DNA of 64,000 nt from Lolium rigidum (taxonomy: Eukaryota; Streptophyta; Magnoliopsida; Poales; Poaceae): positions 339,247,090 to 339,311,089 of the forward strand of contig NC_061514.1 of NCBI RefSeq assembly GCF_022539505.1. Direction: 5' to 3'. The position numbers and the translations under genes were made by a program. Under the pieces are notes generated by a model. That model made no database searches and had not been told where the DNA came from. It saw nothing but the letters and a program-made list of their open reading frames with translations. How positions within the stretch are numbered: position 1 is the stretch's first letter; the number at the start of each line of letters is the position of its first letter. This document shows positions 11,513-22,476 of the stretch, piece after piece.

Positions 11513-12620
11513 AACAATTATTCTGTGGCGTTGCATGAAGAGTAATTTTTTAACAATAATTTTTCGACCACAACTATTCAATGATAATTAGCATTCTTCT
11601 ACACTGGCCAACATTAATTCTCTTATCGTAATTACCCTATGGTAATTTTTCAAAGATGCATAATTCTTCGACAATAATTTTTCACCATCAATTTTTCGAG
11701 TTTAAACATTTATTCTTCGACCGTAATTTTTCAACTTACCAACGCATGAAACGTAACTTTTTAGCAATAATTCTTCGGTAACAACTCTTCAACAGTAATA
11801 GCCTTTTTTATTATTTTGGATCTCTTTTATTCGAGAAAAATATTAGTAGCTCGTTCTTCTATTGATAGCCACATGAGGGGTTCTCCTACAGGAACTTCCT
11901 AGAAAAAAACTGTCACTTTCCGTCTTATCTTTTATTCGAGGAAAATACTACAACCTATTGATTGCTTCACAGTCACCTTTCTTTTCAAAACAAACTTGAA
12001 AACATAACTTTATTGTTCACCGCCTCTTTTATTCAGAAAATTATTTCTCCCTTATTCGATCACCCTATGAGATGTACTCCACTATTTATGTTCTCTTTTA
12101 TTCTAATAAAAAAAGAGCATTCACCTCATGAATTACTCTGCAGGAAAACTACTACCTTTTTCCACCACAACTTTGGAAAAGGTACTTCATTGCTCATCGC
12201 CTCTTTTATTCTAGGAAAATACTTCACTATTTCCCTTCTCTTTTATTTGGAAAATACTTAATTATTCGTCGCCACTTTTTTCGAAAAAATTTACTACCTT
12301 CATTTGTTGATTGCCCCAAGATCATCCTACGGGTGCGTCATATCGCCACGCTAAAGCTTCCTATGTCTCTTTTATTTGGGATTACAACGTTTTGCTGCAG
12401 TGTTTCAATAGTACCTTCTACATTATATCAGAAAAAATTGTTGGACCATTCGCTCTTCTCTTTTCATAAATTTACTAATTCTTTGTCTTTCGCCGCCTAT
12501 GTTATTCACAAAATATATACTAAAGCATTCTTCTATAGTGACTTCACCAAATAAATACTTCATTATTATTCGCTGACCCTTATATTTGTGAAAAATATTG
12601 CTGGCCACACGATCCCACGG
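11513..12620. repeat. AT-rich degenerate array, part 3, with TTTTATTC-motif repeats
   Basis: 11513-11815 continues the array of parts 1 and 2. From about 11820 to 12600 a second pattern takes over: the phrase TCTTTTATTC followed by an AGGAAAATACT-like block recurs roughly every 50-110 bp (about 11823, 11928, 12010, 12090, 12200, 12236, 12366). Two copies of a CACGG/TACGGGYGCGKYRTRTCGCC block occur near 12330 and 12616. No gene is supported; the small ORFs are by-products of the AT-rich repeats. Confidence 0.5.
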
Positions 12621-12810
12621 GCGCGGTGTGTCGCCGTGATATAGCTTCCTAGTTATATTACATGCCATGTTCTGTCGGAGTGGCAGCCAGATGACCAAGA
12701 AACCAAGAAGTTTTGCCTTGTTTGGTTAGACTACGACAGACGTTGATGGTTCAAGACTTCAACCTTCGGCTTGGTTTTATTATCAAGAAATCGACCTCAA
12801 TCCTACTGGC
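12621..12810. other. Spacer without recognised features
   Basis: Short low-copy stretch between the AT-rich array and copy B. Nothing identified. Confidence 0.3.
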
Positions 12811-12937
12811 AATCTAACGGTGGACTTTCCATGATTCCAAGGAGATGTCTCCAAATGGCCGGGAGTGATGGCCTCCAGGCTTCATCAGCTGTCCACATTT
12901 GGAATTCTTTATTTCAACTGAACTGAACCGAACACTG
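12811..12937. repeat. Low-copy repeat copy B, left half
   Basis: Aligns with 7141-7270 (copy A) through TCCAAATGGCCGG and the CAGCTGTC and CTGAACTGA-like blocks. It is cut at 12937 by the Copia insertion; the right half resumes at 17850. Confidence 0.6.
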
Positions 12938-13027
12938 TGTTAGATTATATGTTTCGGTTAAGCTAGACTTGTAACGCAAGCTAGGGTCAGTTTTGTATCA
13001 ATTTGTGAGACATAATACAAACTTACA
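12938..13027 (+). repeat. Copia 5' LTR (90 bp, internally deleted)
   Basis: Starts TGTTAGATTATATG and ends AAACTTACA. Compared with the 3' LTR it lacks the 49 bp equivalent to 17756-17804, the part that carries the TATA-like CTATTTATA. The remaining 90 positions match the 3' LTR exactly by eye. Confidence 0.93.
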
Positions 13028-13054
13028 TGGTATCAGACTAATCGATCCTGACCT

Positions 13055-13870
13055 ATGGCGTCGCCGCCTAAGCCGCCGCCGCCTGGGTACTTCGACCAGC
13101 ACGCCAAGGCCGCCGCCGCCGCCGAGGCCTCGGCCTCTTCTACCCCTCCCACGGCTACTCCTCTATCCTACACAGACACCATAGCCGATGTCACCCCCTT
13201 CATACCTATTACTTTAGATCTTGCCCAACACAACTACTACCATTGGCGCCACCTCTTTGAGGTTCACCTCGGGCGCTGCAACCTCCATCACCACGTCGCC
13301 GCCGACGCCGCCCCTCGTCCTGACGACGCTCGCTGGATCACAGATGATCTCGCCATCATCCAATGGATCTACACACGCATGTCCACGGAGATTTTCAATC
13401 TCGTTTTCCGTGAGGCCGCCACCGCCGCCGCCCTCTGGGCGTCCCTGCGCCAGCTCTTCCAGGACAACGCTGAAGCCCGGATCAACAACCTCCACTCCGC
13501 GATCCGCAACACCCCTCAGGGGGACTCCTCGCTCAGCGTCTACTGTCAGCGCATCCAGACGATGGCGGATGAGCTCCGCGAACTAGGCGATCCTATGCCT
13601 GATCGCCAGCTTATCAACATCCTTCTCCAAGGGCTCAGCGACCGGTTCAAGACTCAAGCGGCCATGATTCCCTTCATGCGGCCTCGCCCTTCCTTCGCGG
13701 AGATCCGGTCCCTGCTGCAGAACGCCGATGATGACCTCACACGGCGGGAGGCGCGGCCTCACGTCTTCGCCGCCTCCACCCGGCCGCCCCTGCTGCCTAC
13801 TCCTGCACCGGCAGGCCCGACGAGCCAGCCCACCGCCGCGGCAGGACCCCCGGTACCGTTTCCGGCCTCC
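13055..13870 (+). pseudogene. Copia gag (UBN2-type), frame lost downstream
   Basis: The start ATG at 13055 follows the primer site by 17 bp. A proline/alanine-rich N-terminus is followed by the Copia gag domain: NYYHWRHLFEVHL near residue 60, AAALWASLRQLF near 125, and the LLQGLSDRF region near 190. It would coat the RNA in cytoplasmic particles. At about 13860-13900 the recognisable sequence (GPNYKGKNP) moves to another frame, then near 14240-14300 (GGMPYMPYQHPQMF) to a third. The original ORF runs on to 14167 out of register. Confidence 0.85.
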
Positions 13871-14289
13871 GCCGGGCAGCCTCCTCCCGGGCCGGCGTCC
13901 CGGCCCCAACTACAAGGGCAAGAATCCGATGTACCGGCCGCCGCGATCTGCCACTCCACCAGCCGCCTCGACGCCCGCGCCAGCGCTCGCCGCTCCTCCC
14001 GCTTGGCGCCCGCCACCGGCGGCACCGACGCGCTGCGCCGGCCACTCGCCGCGCCGCCTACTCGGCGCCCTCCTCATGATCCCCGGACCGGCATGGTTCG
14101 GGCTTGGTCCATGCCCCGGGCGGCCCCCTCTCCGATCGGCGCTCCTCCGGCTTACACGGGTGCCTAGGCGCCGGGTCTTCGCCCCCACACCGGTTCCCCG
14201 GACTCCTCGGCCAGCGCGCCCCGCCGAACGCCTACCACGCCGCCCCGGCCTACTACGACGGGGGGATGCCATACATGCCATATCAGCAC

Positions 14290-17200
14290 CCCCAGATGTT
14301 TCAGCCTTCGCCTGTCCTCGGCCTGCTCCAACTGCACCGCTGCATCAACCGACCTCTGCTCCTTCACCGAGCTGGGACCAATCTGCGTTCTTGCAGGCCA
14401 TGAACAACTTCGCTGCCCAGGGAAACTCAGGTATGGACTGGATTTTCGATTCCGGTGCTTCTAGTCACATGTCTGCTTCTAGTAATATGCTGTCAAATTT
14501 TTCCACCACACCACTTTCATCCATAGTCCTAGGAAACGGCACTACTATACCTATATATTGCACCAGCCAAACCACCATACCTACACCCACCAAACAACTC
14601 CTCCTACGTGATGTCCTTATTGCACCCGCGCTAATCAAAAACTTAATTTTTGTTCGTCAGTTCACCCGTGACAATCTTGTTTCTATGGAATTTGATCCGT
14701 TTGGTTTATCCGTGAAGGACTACCGGACCAAAGCGGAGATCGCTCGGTTCAATAGCTCCGGCGACCTCTACACTCTCCATGGCGCCGCCACCCACGACCC
14801 ACCCACCTCCATGGCGGCGTCCGTCGACCTCTGGCATCACCGTCTCGGCCACCCCCACAACACTACCTTGTCTTCTATACTTAGCGAATTTTCAATAAAT
14901 TGTAATAAGGATAGTCATAATACCTCCATGTGTCCCTCTTGTCAGCAAGGAAAACATGTTCGCTTGCCCTTTAGTTCCTCTACTACTGTTAGTACCTTTC
15001 CTTTTGAACTTTTGCACTACGATTTATGGACATCTCCCCATACTAGTGTCTCTGGCTTTAAATATTATCTAGTCGTTCTAGACGATTTCACACACTTTGT
15101 CTGGACTTTTCCTTTACGCAACAAATCAGACGTACACACCATTTTCCTAAACTTTCACAAATATGTCGCCACACACTTCTTTCTTCCCATTAAATTTATC
15201 CAATGTGACAACGGCAAAGAATTTGATAACTTTCAAAATCGAAACTTCTTTCTTCAACATGGCATTCTTCTCCGATTTTCATGCCCATACACTTCACCTC
15301 AAAACGGCAAGGCAGAACGCTCGCTTCGCACAATAAACGACATCATTCGCACCCTTTTAATCCACTCCTTAATGCCACCAAAATTTTGGGCCGAAGCCTT
15401 ACGCACGGACACCTACTTACTTAACATCCGGCCTCATAAGTCCAACCCAAACTCTACACCATTCTACTCTCTTTACCTTAGTCATCCCAACTACTCTGAA
15501 CTTCGCGTCTTTGGCTGTCTTTGTTTTCCAAAAACTGCCGCCATCTCCACCAACAAACTATCACCTCGCTCCATTCCCTGTGTCTTTCTAGGATACTCTG
15601 ATGAACACAAGGGTTATCGCTGCCTGGATCTCGTCTCCGGCCGCGTCCACATCTCTCGGCACGTTACTTTTTCCGAGCATATCTTCCCTTTCTCCACACG
15701 GACACCCTCCCAAACTCCCATTGACCCATCGCCTACCCTACATCATCCCATAGCTCACCCCGCTAGGTTTCCTCACCACTACACCGCTCTGACTACACCC
15801 ATACATTCGCCTCCTACCGCCACCCCAGTGCCCTCCTCGCCTGCCGCGGCAGACCCTTCAGCCGACTCCACTGCCGCGACAGCGGGGTCGGCTGCTTCCT
15901 CTGCCGCGTCCGCAGCTCCACCCGATACACCCATCTCCCCCGCCGCTCCTTCTCCACCTATTCCACCATCTTCGATGTCCGACTCATCCGCTGCGCTCGA
16001 CGTCGTTGTTCATCCCACTCCACCTCTACCACCCCATGTTGTTCCTACCCAAGCTCCCACAAATGATCACACAATGCGCACTCGGGCCAAAACGGGATTT
16101 CACGTTCCAAAAAGGCCGTGTCTCAATCTTCATGCCACCACTTCTCCGATCTCCCCCATCCCTAAAACCTACAAAAGTGCTCTTCTCGATCCTAACTGGG
16201 CTGCCGCTATGCGTGATGAGTTTTCTGCTCTCATTCACAATGATACATGGCGCCTTGTTCCTCGCCCTGTCGGTGCAAATATTGTTTCCGGCAAATGGGT
16301 TTTCCGCCAAAAATTTCTCTCCGACGGAACTCTCTCTCGCTACAAGGCTCGCTGGGTTTGTCGTGGTTTCTCTCAGCAGCACGGCATCGACTACGACGAG
16401 ACCTTCTCTCATGTTGTCAAGCCTAGCACTATTCGCACTGTTCTTAGCATCACCACTTCCTCTTCTTGGCCCATTCACCAACTCGATATCAAAAATGCCT
16501 TTCTTCATGGTGCTCTCCAAGAAACTGTTTATTGTCAACAACCTTTAGGCTTCGAAGACTCCTCTGCTCCCGTTCATGTTTGTCTCCTTCAAAAATCTCT
16601 TTATGGTCTCAAACAAGCCCCTAGGGCTTGGTTCCAACGTTTTTCAACTTACATTCAAACAATCGGTTTCACTCCCTCTCTCACCGACACCTCTCTTTTT
16701 GTCTATCACACTTCCACACACACAGCCTTATCTTCTTCTTTATGTTGATGATATCATTCTCACTCGCTTCCACTAAGACTTTTCTTGATCATATTATTAC
16801 ACCGCTTAACTCTGAATTCTCTATGACTGATCTTGGTGTGCTTCATCATTTTCTTGGCATCACCGTTACACGTGACTCTAATGGTCTTTTTCTTTCCCAA
16901 CGTCGGTACATTCTAGATCTTCTCAACCGCGCAGGCATGATTGATCTGTCAGCCTGCTCGTACACCTGTTGACACTAGCGCCAAACTCTCTGCTGATGGC
17001 GAACCATTCTCAGACCCAACTCTCTACCGTAGCATTGCGAGTGCACTACAATACCTTACTCTAACACGCCCAAAAATATCTTATTCTGTCCAACAAGCCT
17101 GCCTATATATGCATGATCCACGAGTTCCTCACTACAATCACATGAAACGCACTCTTAGATATCTAAAAGGAACATTAGATTATGGCCTTCACATAAACAC

Positions 17201-17742
17201 CACTTCACCTACCAGTTTGATAGCATACTCTGATGCGGACTGGGCTGGATGCCCCGACACTCGTCGGTCCACGTCCGGATACTGTGTTTTTATGGGTAAC
17301 AATTTGCTTTCATGGTCTTCTAAGCGACAGGGTTACGGTTTCACGCTCGTCTGCAGAAGCTGAGTATCGAGCTGTTGCACATGCAATTGCTGAGACAGTT
17401 TGGCTACGGCAGTTGTTGGCTGAACTTCATCGTCCCATCCAGCAGGCCACTATTGTTTATTGTGATAATATTTCAGCGGTTTACATGTCCAGCAATCCAG
17501 TTCAGCATCGGAGGACAAAGCATATTGAGATAGATATTCACTTCGTCAGGGAGAAAGTTGCTTTGGGCCAAGTTCGAGTTCTTCATGTTCCCACTACAGC
17601 GCAGTTCGCCGACATCTTTACCAAGGGACTGCCGACACAGCCGTTTCATGACATTCGTTTCAGTCTCAACGTGATTGAACCCCACGTTAACACTGCGGGG
17701 GGGGATGTTAGATTATATGTTTCGGTTAAGCTAGACTTGTAA
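14290..17742 (+). pseudogene. Copia pol (protease, integrase, RT, RNase H), frame-shifted
   Basis: Main frame to 16748: protease DSGASSH; GAG-pre-integrase LWHHRLGHP with a zinc-binding CPSCQQGK; integrase with D in LLHYDLW, D in QCDNGKEF and E in NGKAERS; RT region with KWVFRQK, QLDIKNAFLHG and YGLKQAPRAWF. The catalytic YVDDI lies in another frame near 16736-16757, the next RT segment in a third (to 16972), and RNase H is split between 16941-17363 (AYSDADWAGC) and 17233-17742 (SSAEAEYRA, CDNISAV). At least four frame changes occur in pol, so no complete polyprotein can be made. The C-terminus enters the 3' LTR. Confidence 0.92.
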
Positions 17743-17844
17743 CGCAAGCTAGGGTTTTAGGCTTAGTCGGTTGGCTCTACTATTTATATCCCTTGTACCC
17801 CAAACAGTTTTGTATCAATTTGTGAGACATAATACAAACTTACA
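17706..17844 (+). repeat. Copia 3' LTR (139 bp)
   Basis: TGTTAG...CTTACA, preceded by a G-rich polypurine tract and followed by the target duplication CACTG. It contains CTACTATTTATATCCC near 17778-17793 as the likely TATA region, absent from the 5' LTR. Confidence 0.95.
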
Positions 17845-17849
17845 CACTG

Positions 17850-18095
17850 TATAGCCAGAACATTCCGGTCAACTGGCTTGAACACAAACATGATCAGAAA
17901 ACCGAATGAAGATTTTTTTTTTCTTTTTGCGAGGAAACAATGATGCGTTCATGAGTAGAACAGGCTGTTGGTGACTTGTGAAGGCAGAACAGAGTTGGCG
18001 TATCCTCCGGCTCCATCTGTCTTGTGGACGAGCAGCGACGCCACGGCAGCGGCTGGGTGGAACTGGAAGACGGCGGAAGGGTCAAAAGATCGAAG
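17850..18095. repeat. Low-copy repeat copy B, right half
   Basis: Continues the copy A/B similarity after the Copia insertion: CCAGAACATTCCGGTCAACTG, then the TGGTGACTTGTGAAG region, the GACGCCACGGCAGCGGCTG core and AAGACGGCGGAAGGG. Confidence 0.6.
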
Positions 18096-18334
18096 CCCGA
18101 CAGAACCTGCGCCGAGACCAGCGGCACACAACAGAACAGCTGAACAGGAATTCTGTACTCCGTTTGAGCAGAAGGGAGAGCATTTGCACAACTCAAGTTG
18201 ATTGACCTGTAATTAATCCCGGAATAGATCTAACTTAAAGTTTTGAAAAATTACGAAAACAGTTGTATGTGCGTGTGTTAGGTTGAACTTACTAAAAATA
18301 TTACGAAAAGACACTCAACAGATACGTGATCACA

Positions 18335-18535
18335 AAACAAGAATGATGCATTCATGACTGTGACTGGCTCTTGGTGTGTTGTGAACCAACAACCAAGAAC
18401 AGAGTTGACGCGTCTTTCGATTATGCGTCTTTGGTCGACAATCTAATGTATCCGAAGAACGGCGACGCCACGGCAGCAGCTGTGGTGGAAGTAGAAGACA
18501 GCGGCTGAGACAAAGGTTGAAGCCCGGCAGCACAC
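18335..18535. repeat. Low-copy repeat copy C
   Basis: Matches the second half of copies A and B: ATGCATTCATGA, TTGGTGTGTTGTGAACC, AACAGAGTTGACGCGTC, GGCGACGCCACGGCAGCAG, GAAGACAGCGGC. Adjacent to copy B, about 380 bp apart start to start. Confidence 0.6.
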
Positions 18536-18690
18536 GGCCCGAACATGGGTGTGAAAGTGTGTCACTGTCCAGTAGTTTTCTTTTTTAAAACATAAGACCA
18601 TAGATCCGGCTTTATAAATAAAGCCATACTGGCAAGCATAAATTTGATACAACCCACATCAACATCTGGTACCCAACAAACACCCACCCA

Positions 18691-21600
18691 CTAAAACAGT
18701 AGCTCATACATCAGCCCCCCGGGCACAACACAACAGAAGAACAAAGGTGGAGGAGCAGCAGAATCATCCATCAAGTGGCCTCCCTCCTCGTCCTCGCGTG
18801 TAACCGCCAAAGCTCGCCCAGCACCGCGTCCAGAAGGTCCTTGTCCCGTTGTCTGATCAGTACCCTCCAGCTCTTTCGCCTTGCCTTTCGCCTTGTCCAG
18901 GTTCTTCTCCAAGTTCTTCACCGTAGTGAGGCGTTGTGCCTTCTCCATCGCCGGCGTGCCCACGTCCGCTCCTCGAGTCCTGCCGCTCTTGCGAACGGCC
19001 TCGGTCGTCACGTCCTTCTTCCTCCGCGTGTATGGGATGGCCTTGGAGCGTCTCCCCTGAACCAACCGCACATCCGCCAAAGCCTCTTTGAGCAGGTCCT
19101 CCTGAGGTGCCACCTCTTCTCCTCCCTCTAACTCTATCTCCACTCCCCTTATCTGCTCCTCCTCACGGCCCCGCGGCGGGGAGCCCAGCCGTGTCACTTT
19201 GGTTGGCGGGCCATCCAGGACCAGGATGTCTGCCACCCAGGAAGACACCAGATCTGTCACCTGGGAATCATTCTCCGTGGAAATCAGCGACCCCTACTGC
19301 TCCTCCCCCCTGCCGTCCATCACCGATCTCAACTCCTTACCCATCTCCACCAATAGGTCACAACCATTCCCCTGAGGCCATGAACTTCGCAGCGCCAAAC
19401 CCAGATTGGTGCCATATTGGTTAATGGGCTACACCAACCGGTCCCCTGAGCCGCCCTGAGCTTTCATCATTGGGGTCGCACTTTGGGAGCCCGCCTTCTT
19501 GGTCCCTGCTTGACCAGCCTATGGCCCGGACCCCTTATCCTTCTCCTTGTTCCCCTCTTTGCCATGATCCGACGACTTCTTCATGTGTTTGTTCCATTCA
19601 TCGTCAGAGGACATGTCATCCGAGTCCACATCGTCCCTATCTGTGTGTGGCGGAGGTGGTGGCGGGCCGCCTTGACTACCGCCCGCACCGCTACGAACCC
19701 CCCCCCCGGCTCCACATGTAGGCCCACTGATGGGATATACCCTAGGGGGTGTGTCACCAGTCTCACTCGACGCAGGAAAGGAGGCCCAAGGAGAGTTCCA
19801 GACGATGTGGGCGACTAGGCCCCAAACCACTGGAGCGACTGGGCCCCAAGACCCTGGTGCGACTGGGCTAAAAACCACCAGGGGCGACTGGGCTGAAGGC
19901 CCAGGCGACTGAAGACGAAGCTTGCTTGCAAGAGGAGTAACGAATCCCGGATTAGTAGCAACTGATATGATTCAGACTTATCTCCATGTAACCCTAGATC
20001 GGGGGTGTCTACATAAACCCCCGAGCTAAACCCTAGAACCACATCATCTAAGATCCAATCTCCCCCTCATTGCTCTTGGCGTAGCCGCCGACTGAGCACA
20101 CCCATTGTAATCCTTCACTGAGCAATAAGATCTAGCAGGACGTAGGCCTTTTACTCTCCGAAGGGGCTGAACCTGGGTAAAACCTTGCGTCTTGTGCACC
20201 TCGTTTCGTAGATGGCTATGTCCCCTTGCTCCCGCATCAACCAAGTGCTGCACCCTGTAGCATCTGCCGTGGTCACATCCACGACAGTGGCACCCACCGT
20301 GGGGCATGGGACATCAGGCCTCCGAGCTGCGGCGAGGCCCTACTCGCCTGTGCGCCGGTCGTTCGCCTCCGGCAGGATGATTGCCACGGGCAACTTCTTT
20401 CACATCCACGACACCCACGGTGTATCCCTCACCATTAACGAACACCTGCACTGAGCCCTTGATGTGCTCCAGATAGCGCCCCTGGAACCGCATCCGAATA
20501 GGCACACGATCACGCTTCTGGATTGAAAGCTCATCAACATCAATAGGATGCCCCGCTATTACAAACGCGTCCAGAAGCCGCTCCTTGGTCATCAGGTCCT
20601 CAGGCACCCCTGCCAGACTGACCCAAGTCGAGGGGAGCACAAGGCTAGGTCTTGGGGTCAGAAAGGCCTCGCGGATCTCCGTTTCCTTCTCACTGAGAGA
20701 GAGGAAAAGCTTGCCGCATGCCGTTTCCAAGCGCATGGTAGCACGTGAGGGGAATGCGACCGAGTACTCCGACTCGGTCAGCTTCTACACTTGCCAATCC
20801 CAGAGGTCGTCGACCAGAAGCTTTAGCTCCTCGGAGAGCTTGTCCTCGGCTAAAGGCGCATCTTTGAACTTGATCACGGGAGAAAAAGTCTCGCCCGCGT
20901 ATGGACCCGACCGCAGCGGTTCCACATCAATATTGAAGAACCCCCCTCCTGTAATCGCATGGCCCATAGTCTGGACTCTGAGAGACATCCCTCGCGTGGG
21001 GAAACCCGCCGAAGTGTGGCCTCCTTGCTGCAGAGAACACAGAGGGGTTCAAACTGACAATCCGACTGGTAATTGCCCTCCCTATCGCACTTGAAGCACT
21101 CCCCTACCGCCGGAGCGCCTGCTTTGGCCACGCCGACCTTGTTCTTCCCCTTCTACTGGCTCCCCCTGCCCCGGAGCTGTTGAACGCCGGCTTCTTCCCC
21201 CTGGCCCTGGTCTGAGGTCGCGGTGCCCGGTCCCCTTGACCTGCAGCACCCGCACGGTCACCCTGACCCCTGTCGTCATACGTCACCAACATTTGTGACC
21301 CTTGCGCACCATCGCGTCGCTGCTGGTCAGACCATCTGGGCGGCGGAGACTCCCATTTCTCCCGCCCTCGTTCCTGGTAACGGTAGCCTTGGCCGCCGTC
21401 TTGGTAGCGGAATCCGCCCTCGGATCGGCCACCCTTATCCTGCCGCCAACCGCCTTCCCTGTCCTGCCTGCCTCTGTCATACCTCCCACCGCCACCTTGC
21501 CATCCTCCGCCCACCCCCTCCCGTCCGCCAATAGCCCGCCTCCCGAACCCTTCGCCATCCGCACGACGACCATTGTCGCCGCCGAAACGCCTGTTGCGCC

Positions 21601-21750
21601 CGTCGTCGTTGTTGCGGTCCATCACCACGTCGGCGAAGGAGCGCAACAATGGGGTGGTTGGCTGGATTTTTCACAGGAGCCTATGTGGGGGAGCGAGTGG
21701 ATCGTTATGCGCCGCCACACTTCACTGAAACGAGTTGGAAACCCTAAATG
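18691..21750 (-). pseudogene. LINE ORF1 (DUF4283 / CCHC zinc-knuckle protein), degenerate
   Basis: Reading minus-strand segments from right to left: an N-terminal basic G/R/D-rich stretch (LLRSFADVVMDRNNDDG, 21104-21649) and a zinc knuckle CFKCDREGNYQSDC, where family members have H instead of N, followed by CVLC (20874-21131). Next come QTMGHAITGGGFF (20785-20988) and the DUF4283-like block TWVSLAGVPEDLMTKERLL to VFVNGEGYTVGVVDVK (20314-20736). A charged coiled C-terminal part ends at 18691. Such proteins bind RNA in retrotransposition. Frame shifts, the altered knuckle residue and an inserted LTR make it non-functional. Confidence 0.75.
19728..20320 (+). mobile_element. Gypsy LTR fragment with primer site, inside ORF1
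   Basis: The LTR begins TGATGGGATATACCC at 19728 and ends CACGACA at 20286. It is followed by TGGCACCCACCGTGGGG (20288-20304), matching the TGGCGCCCACCGTGGGG primer site of grass Gypsy elements with one change. Only about 15 bp of leader remain before ORF1 sequence resumes. Inside the LTR near 19808-19914 a roughly 26-bp GCGACTGGGC-containing unit recurs four to five times. Confidence 0.75.
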
Positions 21751-22476
21751 TGGAGAGGCGCACCCGGACGGAAGCCACATCCATTTATATCCGTGTCCCC
21801 GCGTTGGGCTGTGAAAAATGGGCACTGGGCCGTTCCCCATCCCAGGCCGTCTGTCGGCCCACGTGTGGAGGGGCACCTCCTGAACCAGAAGGCCACCTTC
21901 AAGCCCCGTAGGATAACTGGAAGGGGCTTCCTGGGCCACGGCGCACCACGGCCCAGCAGGTGCAGGCCCCCGCAGCCCACCAACCGCCTCGCGGCCATTG
22001 TCCATGAGGTTTCTTCCCCAACGCTCCGTGGCCCGTGACCGCCCCACCCCGGGGGCTCCCTAGGGTTACTGTCGTCTTCCCCAGCGGCCGCCTCCCACGG
22101 GACCTGCGACGCCGCCGTCTCTACCACCGGCGTAGAGAAAGACGACCAACCCCACCCGGGCAGAGCATTCCCAGCGCGCGTCTGCTGTGCTGAATGAACT
22201 GCCCCTAAATTTGTTTTCTCCAACGAACCTCTGCATCAGTTGCACACAGTTACCACACTTATATACTAATAAATATTTAATGATTCTCGTGGCAAAAAAA
22301 ATTAATGATGTCAGGTGAAGCTTGACATTGCTCCACCAAGTAGAACGCAATACATTCAGTGATATAGACTCTGCCCGAAGCGTTTGTTGAGATAATCGTT
22401 CAACACTGCTACAAAGCAAGCCCTGTCACTAGGTGTGAGACCAGTACATCGAGGAGATAGCTCCTGAAAAGCTATA

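Larger units (their letters stand above)
12938..17844 (+). mobile_element. Full-length Copia retrotransposon, coding region broken
   Basis: 4,907-bp element with 5' LTR 12938-13027, primer site TGGTATCAGA at 13028-13037 (initiator tRNA-Met type), gag-pol, polypurine tract GCGGGGGGGGA just before 17706, and 3' LTR 17706-17844. A 5-bp target duplication CACTG is at 12933-12937 and 17845-17849. The order protease, integrase, RT, RNase H is Copia. Several frame shifts disrupt the single ORF. The two LTRs are identical except for a 49-bp deletion in the 5' copy, so the insertion appears young. It splits low-copy repeat copy B. Confidence 0.95.
18573..22150 (-). mobile_element. LINE-like element with ORF1 only, interrupted
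   Basis: The minus strand contains a decayed ORF1, then a 3' tail with GGCTTTATTTATAAAGCCGG, a 3'UTR signature of grass LINE-type elements, and an A-rich end at 18573-18586. No RT is present between 18.6 and 22.2 kb. The 5' limit is approximate. A Gypsy LTR piece (19728-20320) is inserted in ORF1. Confidence 0.65.

Noticed and set aside
13728..14330. N-terminal third of the 1006-codon ORF 13728-16748
   Set aside because: Up to about 14330 this frame is largely an out-of-register reading of GC-rich gag/linker; only the later part matches pol.
21302..22223. Long ORFs on both strands
   Set aside because: Shadows of the GC-rich N-terminal part and leader of the LINE ORF1.
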